A stretch of 64,000 bases of DNA, taken from assembly GCF_002911665.1 (NCBI RefSeq), contig NZ_MTBP01000003.1:372001-436000 (forward strand). The letters run 5' to 3'. The notes under the pieces were generated by a model. That model saw only the letters and a program-made list of their open reading frames with translations. It made no database searches and was not told the origin of the DNA. This document shows positions 51,088 to 59,872 of this stretch, one piece after another. Both the position numbers and the translations under genes were made by a program. Position 1 is the stretch's first letter, and each line of letters begins with the position of its first letter. This DNA comes from Actinomadura rubteroloni. GTDB lineage: Bacteria; Actinomycetota; Actinomycetes; Streptosporangiales; Streptosporangiaceae.

Positions 51088-52404
51088 GTGAGTGTCGTCA
51101 TTGTCGGTGGGGGGCTCGCCGGGATCGCGACGGCGGTCGCGCTCGGCGAGGCGGGTGTGCCGGTCACGCTGGTCGAGGCGCGGCCGCGGCTCGGCGGCGC
51201 GACGCACTCGTTCCGGCGCGGCGGGCTCACCGTCGACAACGGCCAGCACGTGTTCCTGCGCTGCTGCACCGCCTACCGGGGCCTGCTGGATCGGCTCGGC
51301 GTCGCGCACCTGACCGACACGCAGGACCGGTTCGACGTGACCGTCCTGCGCCCGGACGGCCTGCCGCCCGCGCGGCTGCGCCGGTCCCGGCTGCCGAGCC
51401 CGCTGCACATGCTGCCGTCCCTGGCCCGCTACGCGCCGCTGACGCCGGGGGAGCGGCTGCGGGCCGTGCGCGCGTCGGCCGCGCTCCAGCGCCTCGACCC
51501 GGCCGACCCGGCGCTGGACGACGTCGCCGCCGGTCCGTGGCTGGCCGCGCGCGGGCAGAGCGCGAACGCCCGCGAGGCGCTGTGGGGCCTGTTCATCACC
51601 GCCTCGCTCAACGCCGAGGTGGACGAGGCCGCGCTCGGCCTGTCGGCGATGGTGTGCAACCGCGCGCTGTTCGGACGGCCGGACGCCGCCGACATCGGCG
51701 TCCCGTCCGTCCCGCTGGCCGAGCTGCACGCGGGGCCCGCGCGGCGGCGCGTCGAGGAGCTGGGCGGCGAGGTGCGGCTGAAGGCGAAGGTCGAGGCCGT
51801 CAGCGCCGAGAAGGTCGTGGTGGACGGCGTGCCGATCGCCGCCGACGCCGTGGTCGTGGCCGTCCCGCATCCGGCGGCGGCGCGGCTGCTGCCCGCCGAG
51901 GCCCGGCCGGACGCCGGCTGGCACGAGCTGTCGGCGAGCCCGATCGTGAACGTCCACGCCGTGTTCGACCGGACGGTGCTGGACCGGCCGTTCGCGGCGG
52001 CGGTCGGCTCGCCGGTCCAGTGGATGTTCGACCGGACGGGGCCGAGCGGCCTCGCCGACGGCCAGTACCTCGCGATCTCGGTGTCGGCGGCGGACCGCTG
52101 GATCGACCGGCCCGTGGCCGAGCTGCGCGCGGTGTTCGAGCCCGAGCTGCGCCGCCTGCTGCCCGCCGCGCGCGGCGCCCGCGTCCGCGACCTGTTCGTG
52201 ACGCGGGAGCGGCGGGCGACGTTCCGGCAGCGTCCCGGCTGCGGGGCGCCGCGTCCGGGGGCCGCCACCGGCGTCCCCGGTCTGTTCCTGGCCGGCGCGT
52301 GGACCGACACGGGCTGGCCCGACACGATGGAGGGCGCTGTGCGCAGCGGTTTGACCGCCGCCCGCCTGGTCCGTCGCCATCTGGAGGGGGTGAAGGACCG
52401 GTGA
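51088..52404 (+). CDS. hpnE: Hydroxysqualene dehydroxylase HpnE
   Basis: This 438-residue flavoprotein has the FAD motif VVIVGGGLAGIATAVALGEAG and the C-terminal GVPGLFLAGAWTDTGWPDTMEGAVRSG block of carotenoid-desaturase-like enzymes. It reduces hydroxysqualene to squalene. A 112-base gap separates it from hpnD, the only sizeable gap in the operon; I see no gene in it. GGGAA stands before the GTG start. Confidence 0.9.
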   Translation: MSVVIVGGGLAGIATAVALGEAGVPVTLVEARPRLGGATHSFRRGGLTVDNGQHVFLRCCTAYRGLLDRLGVAHLTDTQDRFDVTVLRPDGLPPARLRRSRLPSPLHMLPSLARYAPLTPGERLRAVRASAALQRLDPADPALDDVAAGPWLAARGQSANAREALWGLFITASLNAEVDEAALGLSAMVCNRALFGRPDAADIGVPSVPLAELHAGPARRRVEELGGEVRLKAKVEAVSAEKVVVDGVPIAADAVVVAVPHPAAARLLPAEARPDAGWHELSASPIVNVHAVFDRTVLDRPFAAAVGSPVQWMFDRTGPSGLADGQYLAISVSAADRWIDRPVAELRAVFEPELRRLLPAARGARVRDLFVTRERRATFRQRPGCGAPRPGAATGVPGLFLAGAWTDTGWPDTMEGAVRSGLTAARLVRRHLEGVKDR

Positions 52405-53414
52405 CCACTCTTCCGGTCTCGATGACCGGTACGCGCGAACTCGTGGACGGGGCGCTGCGCGCCGCCGTCGGACGGCTCGACCCGCGCACCTACCGCGTCG
52501 CCGCGCACCATTTCGGCTGGGCGCAGGCCGACGGCCGGCCCGCGACCGGCGGGCAGGGCAAGGCGCTGCGGCCCGCGCTGGCGCTGCTGTCGGCGCGGGC
52601 GGCGGGCGCGGCGCCGGAGGCGGCGCTGCCGGGCGCGGCGGCGGTGGAGCTGACGCACGCGTTCTCGCTCCTGCACGACGACATCATGGACGGCGACCGC
52701 GTCCGCCGGCACCGTCCCGCCGCCTGGACGGTCTTCGGCGAGCCCGCCGCGATCCTCGCGGGCGACGCGCTGCTCGCGCTCGCGTCGGAGGTCCTGCTGG
52801 AGGCGCCCGGCCCGGGGGCGGCGACGGCGGCGCGCAACCTCGCCGCCACGACCCGGCGGCTCATCGCCGGGCAGTCGCTGGACCTGGAGTTCGAGACCCG
52901 GCAGAAGATCACGCTGGACGAGTGCCTGGCGATGGTCGAGGGCAAGACCGCCGCGCTGCTGGCCTGCTCCTGCTCGATCGGCGCGGTGCTCACCGGGGCG
53001 CCCGAGCCCGTCTGCGCCGCGCTGGACGCGTTCGGCGCCGAACTCGGCGTCGCGTTCCAGCTCGTGGACGACCTGCTCGGCATCTGGGGCGACACCGACA
53101 CGACCGGCAAGCCGACGATGTCGGACCTGCGGGCGCGGAAGCTGTCGCTGCCGATCGCCGCCGCGCTCCAGGCCGGGACGCCGGAGTCCGCGCGGCTCCA
53201 GATGCTCTACCGGCGTCCGGTGCCGTCCGGGACGGCCGAGCTGGAGGAGATCGCGCGCCTGGTGGAGGCGTCGGGCGGACGGGCCTGGGCGGAGAAGGAG
53301 GCGCGGCTGCGCGTCGAGCGGGCCGCCGCCCACCTGGACGCCGCCGCGCCGCCCGACGACGTCCGGGCCGAGTTCCTGCGCATCGCCGACTTCGTCACCC
53401 GCCGGGACCACTGA
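52401..53414 (+). CDS. Polyprenyl diphosphate synthase of the hopanoid operon
   Basis: The 337-residue enzyme has both Asp-rich motifs, DDIMD (93-97) and DDLLGIWGD, of trans-prenyl transferases. It probably makes FPP for HpnD, though the chain length cannot be fixed from sequence alone. The GTG overlaps the hpnE stop (GTGA) and its own stop overlaps the hpnF start. Confidence 0.88.
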   Translation: MTTLPVSMTGTRELVDGALRAAVGRLDPRTYRVAAHHFGWAQADGRPATGGQGKALRPALALLSARAAGAAPEAALPGAAAVELTHAFSLLHDDIMDGDRVRRHRPAAWTVFGEPAAILAGDALLALASEVLLEAPGPGAATAARNLAATTRRLIAGQSLDLEFETRQKITLDECLAMVEGKTAALLACSCSIGAVLTGAPEPVCAALDAFGAELGVAFQLVDDLLGIWGDTDTTGKPTMSDLRARKLSLPIAAALQAGTPESARLQMLYRRPVPSGTAELEEIARLVEASGGRAWAEKEARLRVERAAAHLDAAAPPDDVRAEFLRIADFVTRRDH

Positions 53415-55315
53415 TGACCGCCACCGCACCCGTCGAGCCCGCGGGCGAGCCGCTGGAGACCGGCGCGCCGCGCACGGCCGCCGAAGCCCTCGCCGCCGCC
53501 CGCGACCATCTGCTCGGCCTTCAGGCCAAGCAGGGGTGGTGGAAGGGCGAGCTGCAGACCAACGTCACGATGGACGCCGAGGACCTGCTGCTCCGCGAGT
53601 TCCTCGGCATCCGCTCCGACTACGACACGCGCGAGGCCGCGCGCTGGATCCGTTCTCAGCAGGCGCCCGACGGCACCTGGGCGAACTTCCACGGCGGCCC
53701 GCCGGACCTGTCCACGACGGCGGAGGCGTACGTCGCGCTGCGGCTCGCCGGGGACGCCCCGGACGCCGAGCACATGGCCCGCGCGGCGGCGTTCGTCCGC
53801 GCCGAGGGCGGCCTGGCCGCCACGCGCGTGTTCACCCGGTTCTGGCTGGCGCTGTTCGGCGCCTGGGAGTGGGACGACCTGCCGGTCATGCCGCCGGAGA
53901 TGATCTTCCTGCCGGCGTGGTTCCCGCTCAACGTCTACGACTGGGGCTGCTGGGCGCGGCAGACGATCGTCCCGCTGACCGTCGTCGCCGCGCTGCGTCC
54001 CGTCCGCCCGCTGTCGTTCGACCTGGACGAGCTGCGCGCCGAGACCGCGCCGCGCCGCCGGCCGCGCCTCGGCTGGGACGGCGCCTTCCACGCGCTCGAC
54101 AAGGCCCTGCACCTGTACGAGAAGCGTCCGCGCAAGGGCCTGCGCCGTGCCGCGCTGCTGCGCGCCCGCGACTGGATCCTCGCGCGGCAGGAGCAGGACG
54201 GCTGCTGGGGCGGGATCCAGCCGCCCTGGGTGTACTCGCTGATCGCGCTGCACCTGCTCGGCTACGGGCTGGACCACCCGGTGATGCGGCGCGGCATCGC
54301 GGGCCTGGAACGTTTCACGATCCGCGACACGCAAGGCCGCCGCCTGGAGGCGTGCCAGTCGCCGGTCTGGGACACCGTCCTCGCGATGAACGCCCTCGCC
54401 GACGCGGGCCTGCCCGGCGACCACCCGGCGCTGCTGCGCGCCGCCGACTGGGTGCTCGGCGAGGAGGTCCGGGGTCCGGGCGACTGGAGCGTCCGGCGGC
54501 CCGACCTCGCGCCCGGCGGGTGGGCGTTCGAGTTCGACAACGACCTCTACCCCGACACCGACGACACGGCCGAGGTGATCCTCGCGCTGAACCGCGTCCG
54601 GCATCCGGGCGCGGGCCCGGCGATCGAGCGCGGCGTCCGGTGGATGGCCGGGATGGCGTCCAAGGACGGCGGGTTCGCCGCCTTCGACGCCGACAACACG
54701 AGCGCGCTCGTCGCCCGGCTCCCGTTCTGCGACTTCGGCGCGGTGACCGACCCGCCGTCCGCCGACGTCACGGCCCACGTGGTCGAGGCGCTGTGCGCGC
54801 GGGGCATGGCCCGGACGCCCGTCGTGCGGCGCGCCGTCGTGTGGCTGCTCAAGCACCAGGAGGACGACGGCTCGTGGTTCGGCCGCTGGGGCGCCAACCA
54901 CGTCTACGGAACGGGCAGCGTCGTCCCGGCGCTGGTCGCGGCGGGCGTCCGGCCGGACGCGCCCGTGATCCGCCGGGCCGTCGGCTGGCTGGAGCGCCAC
55001 CAGGGCGCCGACGGCGGCTGGGGCGAGGATCTGCGCTCCTACCGCGACGCCGCGTGGATCGGCCGGGGCACCTCGACCGCCTCGCAGACCGCGTGGGCGC
55101 TGCTGGCGCTGCTCGCGGCGGGCGAGCGCGGCCCGGCGGTGCGGCGCGGGATCGACTGGCTCGTCGCGCGCCAGCGCCCGGACGGCACCTGGGACGAGGA
55201 CGAGTTCACCGGCACCGGCTTCCCCGGCGACTTCTACATCAACTACCACCTCTACCGGCTCGTGTTCCCGGTGAGCGCGCTCGGCCGCTACCTCGCGGCG
55301 CGGGACGCCCGGTGA
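53414..55315 (+). CDS. hpnF: Squalene-hopene cyclase HpnF
   Basis: The 633-residue cyclase has the catalytic DTDDTA motif at 381-386 and several QW repeats (for example DGGWGEDLRSY, QEQDGCWGG, DGTWDEDEF). It turns squalene into hopene at the membrane face. The middle residue of the usual DxDDTA motif is Thr here, within normal variation. One-base overlap (TGATG) with the synthase gene. Confidence 0.93.
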   Translation: MTATAPVEPAGEPLETGAPRTAAEALAAARDHLLGLQAKQGWWKGELQTNVTMDAEDLLLREFLGIRSDYDTREAARWIRSQQAPDGTWANFHGGPPDLSTTAEAYVALRLAGDAPDAEHMARAAAFVRAEGGLAATRVFTRFWLALFGAWEWDDLPVMPPEMIFLPAWFPLNVYDWGCWARQTIVPLTVVAALRPVRPLSFDLDELRAETAPRRRPRLGWDGAFHALDKALHLYEKRPRKGLRRAALLRARDWILARQEQDGCWGGIQPPWVYSLIALHLLGYGLDHPVMRRGIAGLERFTIRDTQGRRLEACQSPVWDTVLAMNALADAGLPGDHPALLRAADWVLGEEVRGPGDWSVRRPDLAPGGWAFEFDNDLYPDTDDTAEVILALNRVRHPGAGPAIERGVRWMAGMASKDGGFAAFDADNTSALVARLPFCDFGAVTDPPSADVTAHVVEALCARGMARTPVVRRAVVWLLKHQEDDGSWFGRWGANHVYGTGSVVPALVAAGVRPDAPVIRRAVGWLERHQGADGGWGEDLRSYRDAAWIGRGTSTASQTAWALLALLAAGERGPAVRRGIDWLVARQRPDGTWDEDEFTGTGFPGDFYINYHLYRLVFPVSALGRYLAARDAR

Positions 55316-55917
55316 CGCGGCTGGTGGTGTGCGCCGCGCTCGGCGTCGAGGCCCGCGCGCTGCGCGACCCGGCGTACACGGTCGTCCGGACGGGCATGGG
55401 GGTCCGCCGCGCGTCCGCCGCCGCCCGGCTGCTGCCCGCGTTCGACGCGCTGGCGGTCGCGGGCTTCGGCGGCGCGCTGGACGACCGCTGCCGGCCCGGC
55501 GACCTCGTCGTCGCGACGGAGGTGCGCACCGCCACGGGCGTCCTGCCCTGCCCGCACGCCGACGACCTCGCCGACCGGCTCGCCCGGGGCGGCGCGACCG
55601 TCCGGCGCGGCCCGGTCGTCACGGTCGGGCACACCGTCACCGGCCGCGAGCGCCGCGCGCTCGCCGACCTCGGCGCGGTCGCCGTGGACATGGAGTCCGC
55701 GCCGCTGGCCGCGTCCGCCGGCGACCGGCCGTGGGCGGTGGTCCGCGCCGTCGTGGACGGCCCCGGCCATCCGCTCGTCTCGCCCGGCACCGTCGTGCGC
55801 GGCCTGGCCGCGCGGCGTCGGCTGCGGCGGTCCGCCGCCGCGCTCGCCGCGTGGGCCGCCGCGTCCGCGCCGTGCCGGACGACCGATTCCCATCTGCCTG
55901 AGGAGGCTGGTCCCTGA
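55312..55917 (+). CDS. hpnG: Adenosylhopane nucleosidase/phosphorylase HpnG
   Basis: The 201-residue protein is of the nucleoside phosphorylase fold, with GMGVRRASAAARLLP and VAVDMESAPLAA, where the Glu binds ribose. It releases adenine from adenosylhopane to give the ribosyl side chain. The GTG overlaps hpnF by four bases. The C-terminus is Ala/Arg-rich. Confidence 0.85.
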   Translation: MTRLVVCAALGVEARALRDPAYTVVRTGMGVRRASAAARLLPAFDALAVAGFGGALDDRCRPGDLVVATEVRTATGVLPCPHADDLADRLARGGATVRRGPVVTVGHTVTGRERRALADLGAVAVDMESAPLAASAGDRPWAVVRAVVDGPGHPLVSPGTVVRGLAARRRLRRSAAALAAWAAASAPCRTTDSHLPEEAGP

Positions 55918-56921
55918 TGGGCATGCCACTGCGCCAGAGCCTGCGCATCGGCGGGTACATCCTGCGCAACAAGCTCACCGGCCGGGACAAGTTCCCGCTG
56001 CTGGTCGAACTCGAACCGCTCTACGCCTGCAACCTCGCCTGCGCGGGCTGCGGCAAGATCCAGCATCCCGCGAGCGAGCTGAAGAAGCGGATGCCGGTCG
56101 AGCAGGCCGTCGCCGCGATCCGCGAGTGCGGCGCGCCGATGGTGTCGATCGCGGGCGGCGAGCCGCTCATGCACCCGCAGATCGGCGAGCTGGTCGCCGA
56201 GCTGGTGAAGCTCAAGCGGTACGTGTTCCTCTGCACCAACGCGGTGCTGATCCCCAAGCACATCGACAAGTTCACGCCGTCGCGGTTCTTCGCGTGGGCC
56301 GTCCACATCGACGGGCTGCGCGAGCGCCACGACGAGTCGGTCTGCAAGGACGGCGTCTTCGACGACGCCGTCGCGGCCGTCCGGCTGGTGCAGGAGCGCG
56401 GGTTCCGCGTCACGACGAACACGACGGTGTTCAACAACGACACCCCGCAGAACGTCATCGACGTCCTCAACTACCTCAACGACGACCTGGGCGTCGACCA
56501 GATGATGATCTCGCCCGCGTACGCGTACGAGAAGGCGCCCGACCAGGACCACTTCCTCGGCGTCCAGGAGACGCGGACGCTGTTCCGCAAGGCGTTCGCG
56601 GGCGGCAACCGCAAGCGCTGGCGGTTCAACCACTCGCCGCTGTTCCTGGACTTCCTCGAAGGCAAGGTCGACTTCGACTGCACCGCCTGGGCGATCCCGT
56701 CGTACTCGCTCAAGGGCTGGCAGCGGCCGTGCTACCTCATGGAGGACGGCTACGCCGACAGCTACCGCGAGCTGACCGAGACCACCGACTGGAGCGCCTA
56801 CGGCCGCGGCAAGGATCCGCGCTGCGAGAACTGCATGGCGCACTGCGGGTACGAGCCGACGTCGGTGTTCGCGACGCTCGGCTCCCTGAAGCAGACGCTG
56901 CGCGCGATGCGCAGCGAGTGA
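55917..56921 (+). CDS. hpnH: Radical SAM adenosylhopane synthase HpnH
   Basis: The 334-residue radical SAM enzyme has the cluster motif C-x3-C-x2-C at Cys38, Cys42 and Cys45 (ACNLACAGC), GGEPL for SAM and a C-terminal Cys cluster (CENCMAHC). It adds 5'-deoxyadenosyl to hopene, starting extended hopanoids. It is the last gene of the operon, joined to hpnG by a one-base overlap; GAGGAGG precedes. Confidence 0.93.
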   Translation: MGMPLRQSLRIGGYILRNKLTGRDKFPLLVELEPLYACNLACAGCGKIQHPASELKKRMPVEQAVAAIRECGAPMVSIAGGEPLMHPQIGELVAELVKLKRYVFLCTNAVLIPKHIDKFTPSRFFAWAVHIDGLRERHDESVCKDGVFDDAVAAVRLVQERGFRVTTNTTVFNNDTPQNVIDVLNYLNDDLGVDQMMISPAYAYEKAPDQDHFLGVQETRTLFRKAFAGGNRKRWRFNHSPLFLDFLEGKVDFDCTAWAIPSYSLKGWQRPCYLMEDGYADSYRELTETTDWSAYGRGKDPRCENCMAHCGYEPTSVFATLGSLKQTLRAMRSE

Positions 56922-56924
56922 CCC

Positions 56925-56944
56925 GCGCGGGACCGGGTCCGCGC
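56925..56944. terminator. Hairpin between the convergent hpnH and SDR genes
   Basis: GCGCGG pairs with CCGCGC around a bulge and a short loop, filling most of the 25-base gap. It would serve both directions. Confidence 0.4.
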
Positions 56945-56946
56945 CG

Positions 56947-57735
56947 TCAGCCGGACCCGGCCCGCAGCGCGACCGTCCGCGTGCCGAACCGTCCGTCCAG
57001 CGCCCGGTAGGCGCCGGGGAACAGGCCCCGGACGGCGATCGGCAGCCGCAGCCACCCCGGCGCGAAGATCTCGGCGCGGCCCGCGACGATGCCCGCGACC
57101 AGGGCGCCCGCGACCCGGTCCGCCGGGAGCGGACGGGGCCGGCGCCGCGTGTACGGCTCGCCGCGCCGCTCGAAGAACGGGGTGTCGACCACGCCGGGGA
57201 CGAGCACGCCGACGCCGACGCCGCTGCCGCGCAGCTCCTGCCGCAGGCTGACGGCGAACATGTCCAGGCCCGCCTTGGTCGCCGAGTAGACCGCCTCGCC
57301 CGCGACGCCGAGCCGCCCGGCGATGGACGTGACGTAGACGAGCCGTCCGCCGTGTTCGAGCATGCCCGGCAGCAGCAGCCGGGTGAGGGCGATGGGCGCG
57401 GCGAGGTTCACCGCGACGAGCCGCGCCGCGTCGCCCGCCGGCATCCCGGTGAACGGGCCGGACCAGCCGACGCCCGCGTTGCACAGCAGGACGTCCACGC
57501 GTCCGGCCGCCGCGAGCGCCGCCGCCGCGAGCCGTTCGGCGTCCGCCGGGTCGGCGAGGTCGCCGGTCAGCGGGGTGCCGCCCACCTCGCGGGCGACGGC
57601 GGCGAGCCGTCCGGCGTCGCGGCCGTGGACGAGCACGTGCGCGCCCGCCCGCGCCAGCGCCGCCGCGCTCGCCCGGCCGAGCCCCGACGACGCGCCCGTC
57701 ACCAGCGCGACCGACCCGTCCAGCGGACCCGTCAC
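56947..57735 (-). CDS. Short-chain dehydrogenase/reductase
   Basis: The 262-residue classical SDR shows VALVTGASSGLGRASAAAL, the LLCNAGVGWSG strand, catalytic Ser in YVTSIAGR and Tyr-x3-Lys in YSATKAGLD. The substrate is probably a lipid or acyl intermediate, judged from the coupled PAP2-DGAT gene (GTGA overlap). The C-terminal part (LRLPIAVRGLFPGAYRAL) is amphipathic, as in membrane-associated lipid reductases. Confidence 0.85.
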   Translation of the reverse strand: MTGPLDGSVALVTGASSGLGRASAAALARAGAHVLVHGRDAGRLAAVAREVGGTPLTGDLADPADAERLAAAALAAAGRVDVLLCNAGVGWSGPFTGMPAGDAARLVAVNLAAPIALTRLLLPGMLEHGGRLVYVTSIAGRLGVAGEAVYSATKAGLDMFAVSLRQELRGSGVGVGVLVPGVVDTPFFERRGEPYTRRRPRPLPADRVAGALVAGIVAGRAEIFAPGWLRLPIAVRGLFPGAYRALDGRFGTRTVALRAGSG

Positions 57736-59744
57736 GCGACCGGACCGCCGTCCAGCTCGGCGATGACGGCGCGGAAGGCGGTGAGCAGCGCGTCCGCGTC
57801 GTCGGCGAGCGCCGGGTCGGCCGAGACGCTGACGCACAGCTCCCCGGCGATGCTCAGCGCCCCGACGGCGAGCGGCGCGCCCGGCACCAGCGGGATGACG
57901 GGGTAGACCTCGTCCAGCGGCGCGCCCGCGAACCGGGGCCGCGTCACCGGCCCCGGCATGTTCGACACGACGCCCTGCAAGAAGCGCGGGCCGTAGACGG
58001 CGCGCGCGAACCGGCGGTGCAGCGGCGCGGGCATCAGCCGCGCCACGTCGCGCATGACGAACCACGCGGCCTGCGCGCGGGTGCCGGTGCGCTGCGCGCG
58101 GCAGCGGCGGGCGACGCGCGCCAGCCGCTCGTGCTCGGGCAGCGCGCCGATCGGCAGGTCGACCATGACGGCCGTCGTGTGGTTGCCCTCGGCGCCGCTG
58201 TCGGGGGAGCGCATCATGAGCGGCACGGCGAACCTGGCGACCGTGTCCGGCGCGGTGTCCGGCCCGACGCGGTGGACCGCTCCAGCGACCGCGCTCAGCA
58301 CGACGTCGGTGACCCGCGTGCCGTGCCGCCGCGCGACGTCGCGCAGCAGGGCGAGGGGGAGCGTGGCCGTCCCGAACCGGCGTCCGGCCGTGCCCGCGAC
58401 GGGCAGCCGGGTGCGCGGCGGGGCGTCGGCGGCGAGCTGGGCGAACCCGACGGCCGTCGCCGCCGCGCGCCGCAGAAGGCCCGGACGGCGCGGCGCGCCC
58501 GCGGGCGGCGCGGCGGGCGGCGCGTCCATGAGCAGCAGCGCCTGCGCCACGACCCCGATGCCGTCGGCGACGACGTGGTGCATGAGGAACACGACGGCGG
58601 TGCGTCCCGGCGCGACGCCGCGCACGAGCACCATCCGCCACAGCGGCCGGTCGCGCGGCAGCACCTCGCCCTCCAGCGCGGCGACGATCGCCCGCAGCCC
58701 GTCGACGCCGTCGGCCTCGCGTTCCACGACGTGCCAGTCCCAGTCGATCGCGGGGTGGTCCGTCCAGACGGGACGGCGCAGCCGCGACGGCGCCGCGAGC
58801 CGCTGCCGGAACCGGGGCACCCGGTCCAGCCGCTCCACGATGAGGCCGACGATGTCGGAGCGCCGCACCTCGGCCGCCGAGGTGTCCAGCACCATCACGC
58901 CGCCGACGTGCTGCGGAGCGCGCGGCGTCTCCACCGCGAGGAAGAACGCGTCGGTCGCGGCGACCCGCTCGGGACGCGCCGCGACGCGCTCCGTCCGGCG
59001 TCCGGCGTAGACCGCGACCGCCACCAGCGGGACGGCCGCCACCGCGTCCAGGACGTAGTGGTTCGCCGTCGCCAGGATCACGTACAGCGTCACGAGGACG
59101 TGGACGGCGTTGAGGAGCTGGATCGACCGCAGCGCCGAGATCCGCGCCAGCTCCACGCCGACCCACAGCGTCCAGGCCATGTGCAGCGACGGCATCGCGG
59201 CGAGCTGGTCGGCGTTCTCGACCAGCGGCGAGCCCCACGAGCCCCACGTCCGGCCGAGCCGGACCGTGTCGATGAAGCCGAGATCGGGCGTCAGGCGCGG
59301 CGGCATCAGCGGGTACAGGGTGAAGCACGCGAGGCCGAGCAGGTTGAGCAGGACGAACGAATTGCGCGCCGTCCGGTACTTGTCGGGGTGCTTCACGTAC
59401 AGCCAGGCCAGCAGCCCGATCGCGCTGGCGATGTAGGTGACGGCGTACTCGTAGTTGGCGAGCACCCGCAGGACGGACTGGTCGGCCAGCCACCCGTTCA
59501 GCGTCCGCTCGACGTCGAGGTGCAGGGATCTCTCCCAGCCGAACAGCGTCTCGGCGTGCGCGCGGGCCGTCCGGCGCCGCGCCCCCTCGGGCAGCAGCAC
59601 CACGAGCGCGTACAGCCCGAACACCGCGAGGCCGAGCAGCACCTCGCGCCACGCCCGCGCGCCGACGGCCGGCCTGCTCCCGGGCAGGACCGGATCGGGA
59701 GCGGTCACCACGTCCTGTGTCCCCACGTCACGCAACGTACCCAC
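57732..59744 (-). CDS. Fusion of PAP2-type phosphatase and WS/DGAT acyltransferase
   Basis: Of 670 residues, the first 250 form a membrane domain of the AUR1/PAP2_3 kind with PSLHMAW (185-191) and NHYVLD (228-233). The rest is a wax ester synthase/diacylglycerol acyltransferase with HHVVADG (389-395) and a C-terminal SNMPGP segment. PAP2 would dephosphorylate phosphatidate to diacylglycerol and the second domain would acylate it, two successive steps to triacylglycerol; this is inference. The GTG at 59744 has no clear ribosome binding site. Confidence 0.82.
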   Translation of the reverse strand: MGTLRDVGTQDVVTAPDPVLPGSRPAVGARAWREVLLGLAVFGLYALVVLLPEGARRRTARAHAETLFGWERSLHLDVERTLNGWLADQSVLRVLANYEYAVTYIASAIGLLAWLYVKHPDKYRTARNSFVLLNLLGLACFTLYPLMPPRLTPDLGFIDTVRLGRTWGSWGSPLVENADQLAAMPSLHMAWTLWVGVELARISALRSIQLLNAVHVLVTLYVILATANHYVLDAVAAVPLVAVAVYAGRRTERVAARPERVAATDAFFLAVETPRAPQHVGGVMVLDTSAAEVRRSDIVGLIVERLDRVPRFRQRLAAPSRLRRPVWTDHPAIDWDWHVVEREADGVDGLRAIVAALEGEVLPRDRPLWRMVLVRGVAPGRTAVVFLMHHVVADGIGVVAQALLLMDAPPAAPPAGAPRRPGLLRRAAATAVGFAQLAADAPPRTRLPVAGTAGRRFGTATLPLALLRDVARRHGTRVTDVVLSAVAGAVHRVGPDTAPDTVARFAVPLMMRSPDSGAEGNHTTAVMVDLPIGALPEHERLARVARRCRAQRTGTRAQAAWFVMRDVARLMPAPLHRRFARAVYGPRFLQGVVSNMPGPVTRPRFAGAPLDEVYPVIPLVPGAPLAVGALSIAGELCVSVSADPALADDADALLTAFRAVIAELDGGPVA

Positions 59745-59872
59745 GATGCCGGTCCGCCAGACCCATCGATGATCTTGCCGTTCACCCGGTGTTGCACCGA
59801 CCGTACGGGGGGTATCGGACCGGGACGGAAAGATCGCCGGACCTGCGGCGCTTGTCGGAGAAAGGACGCGGG

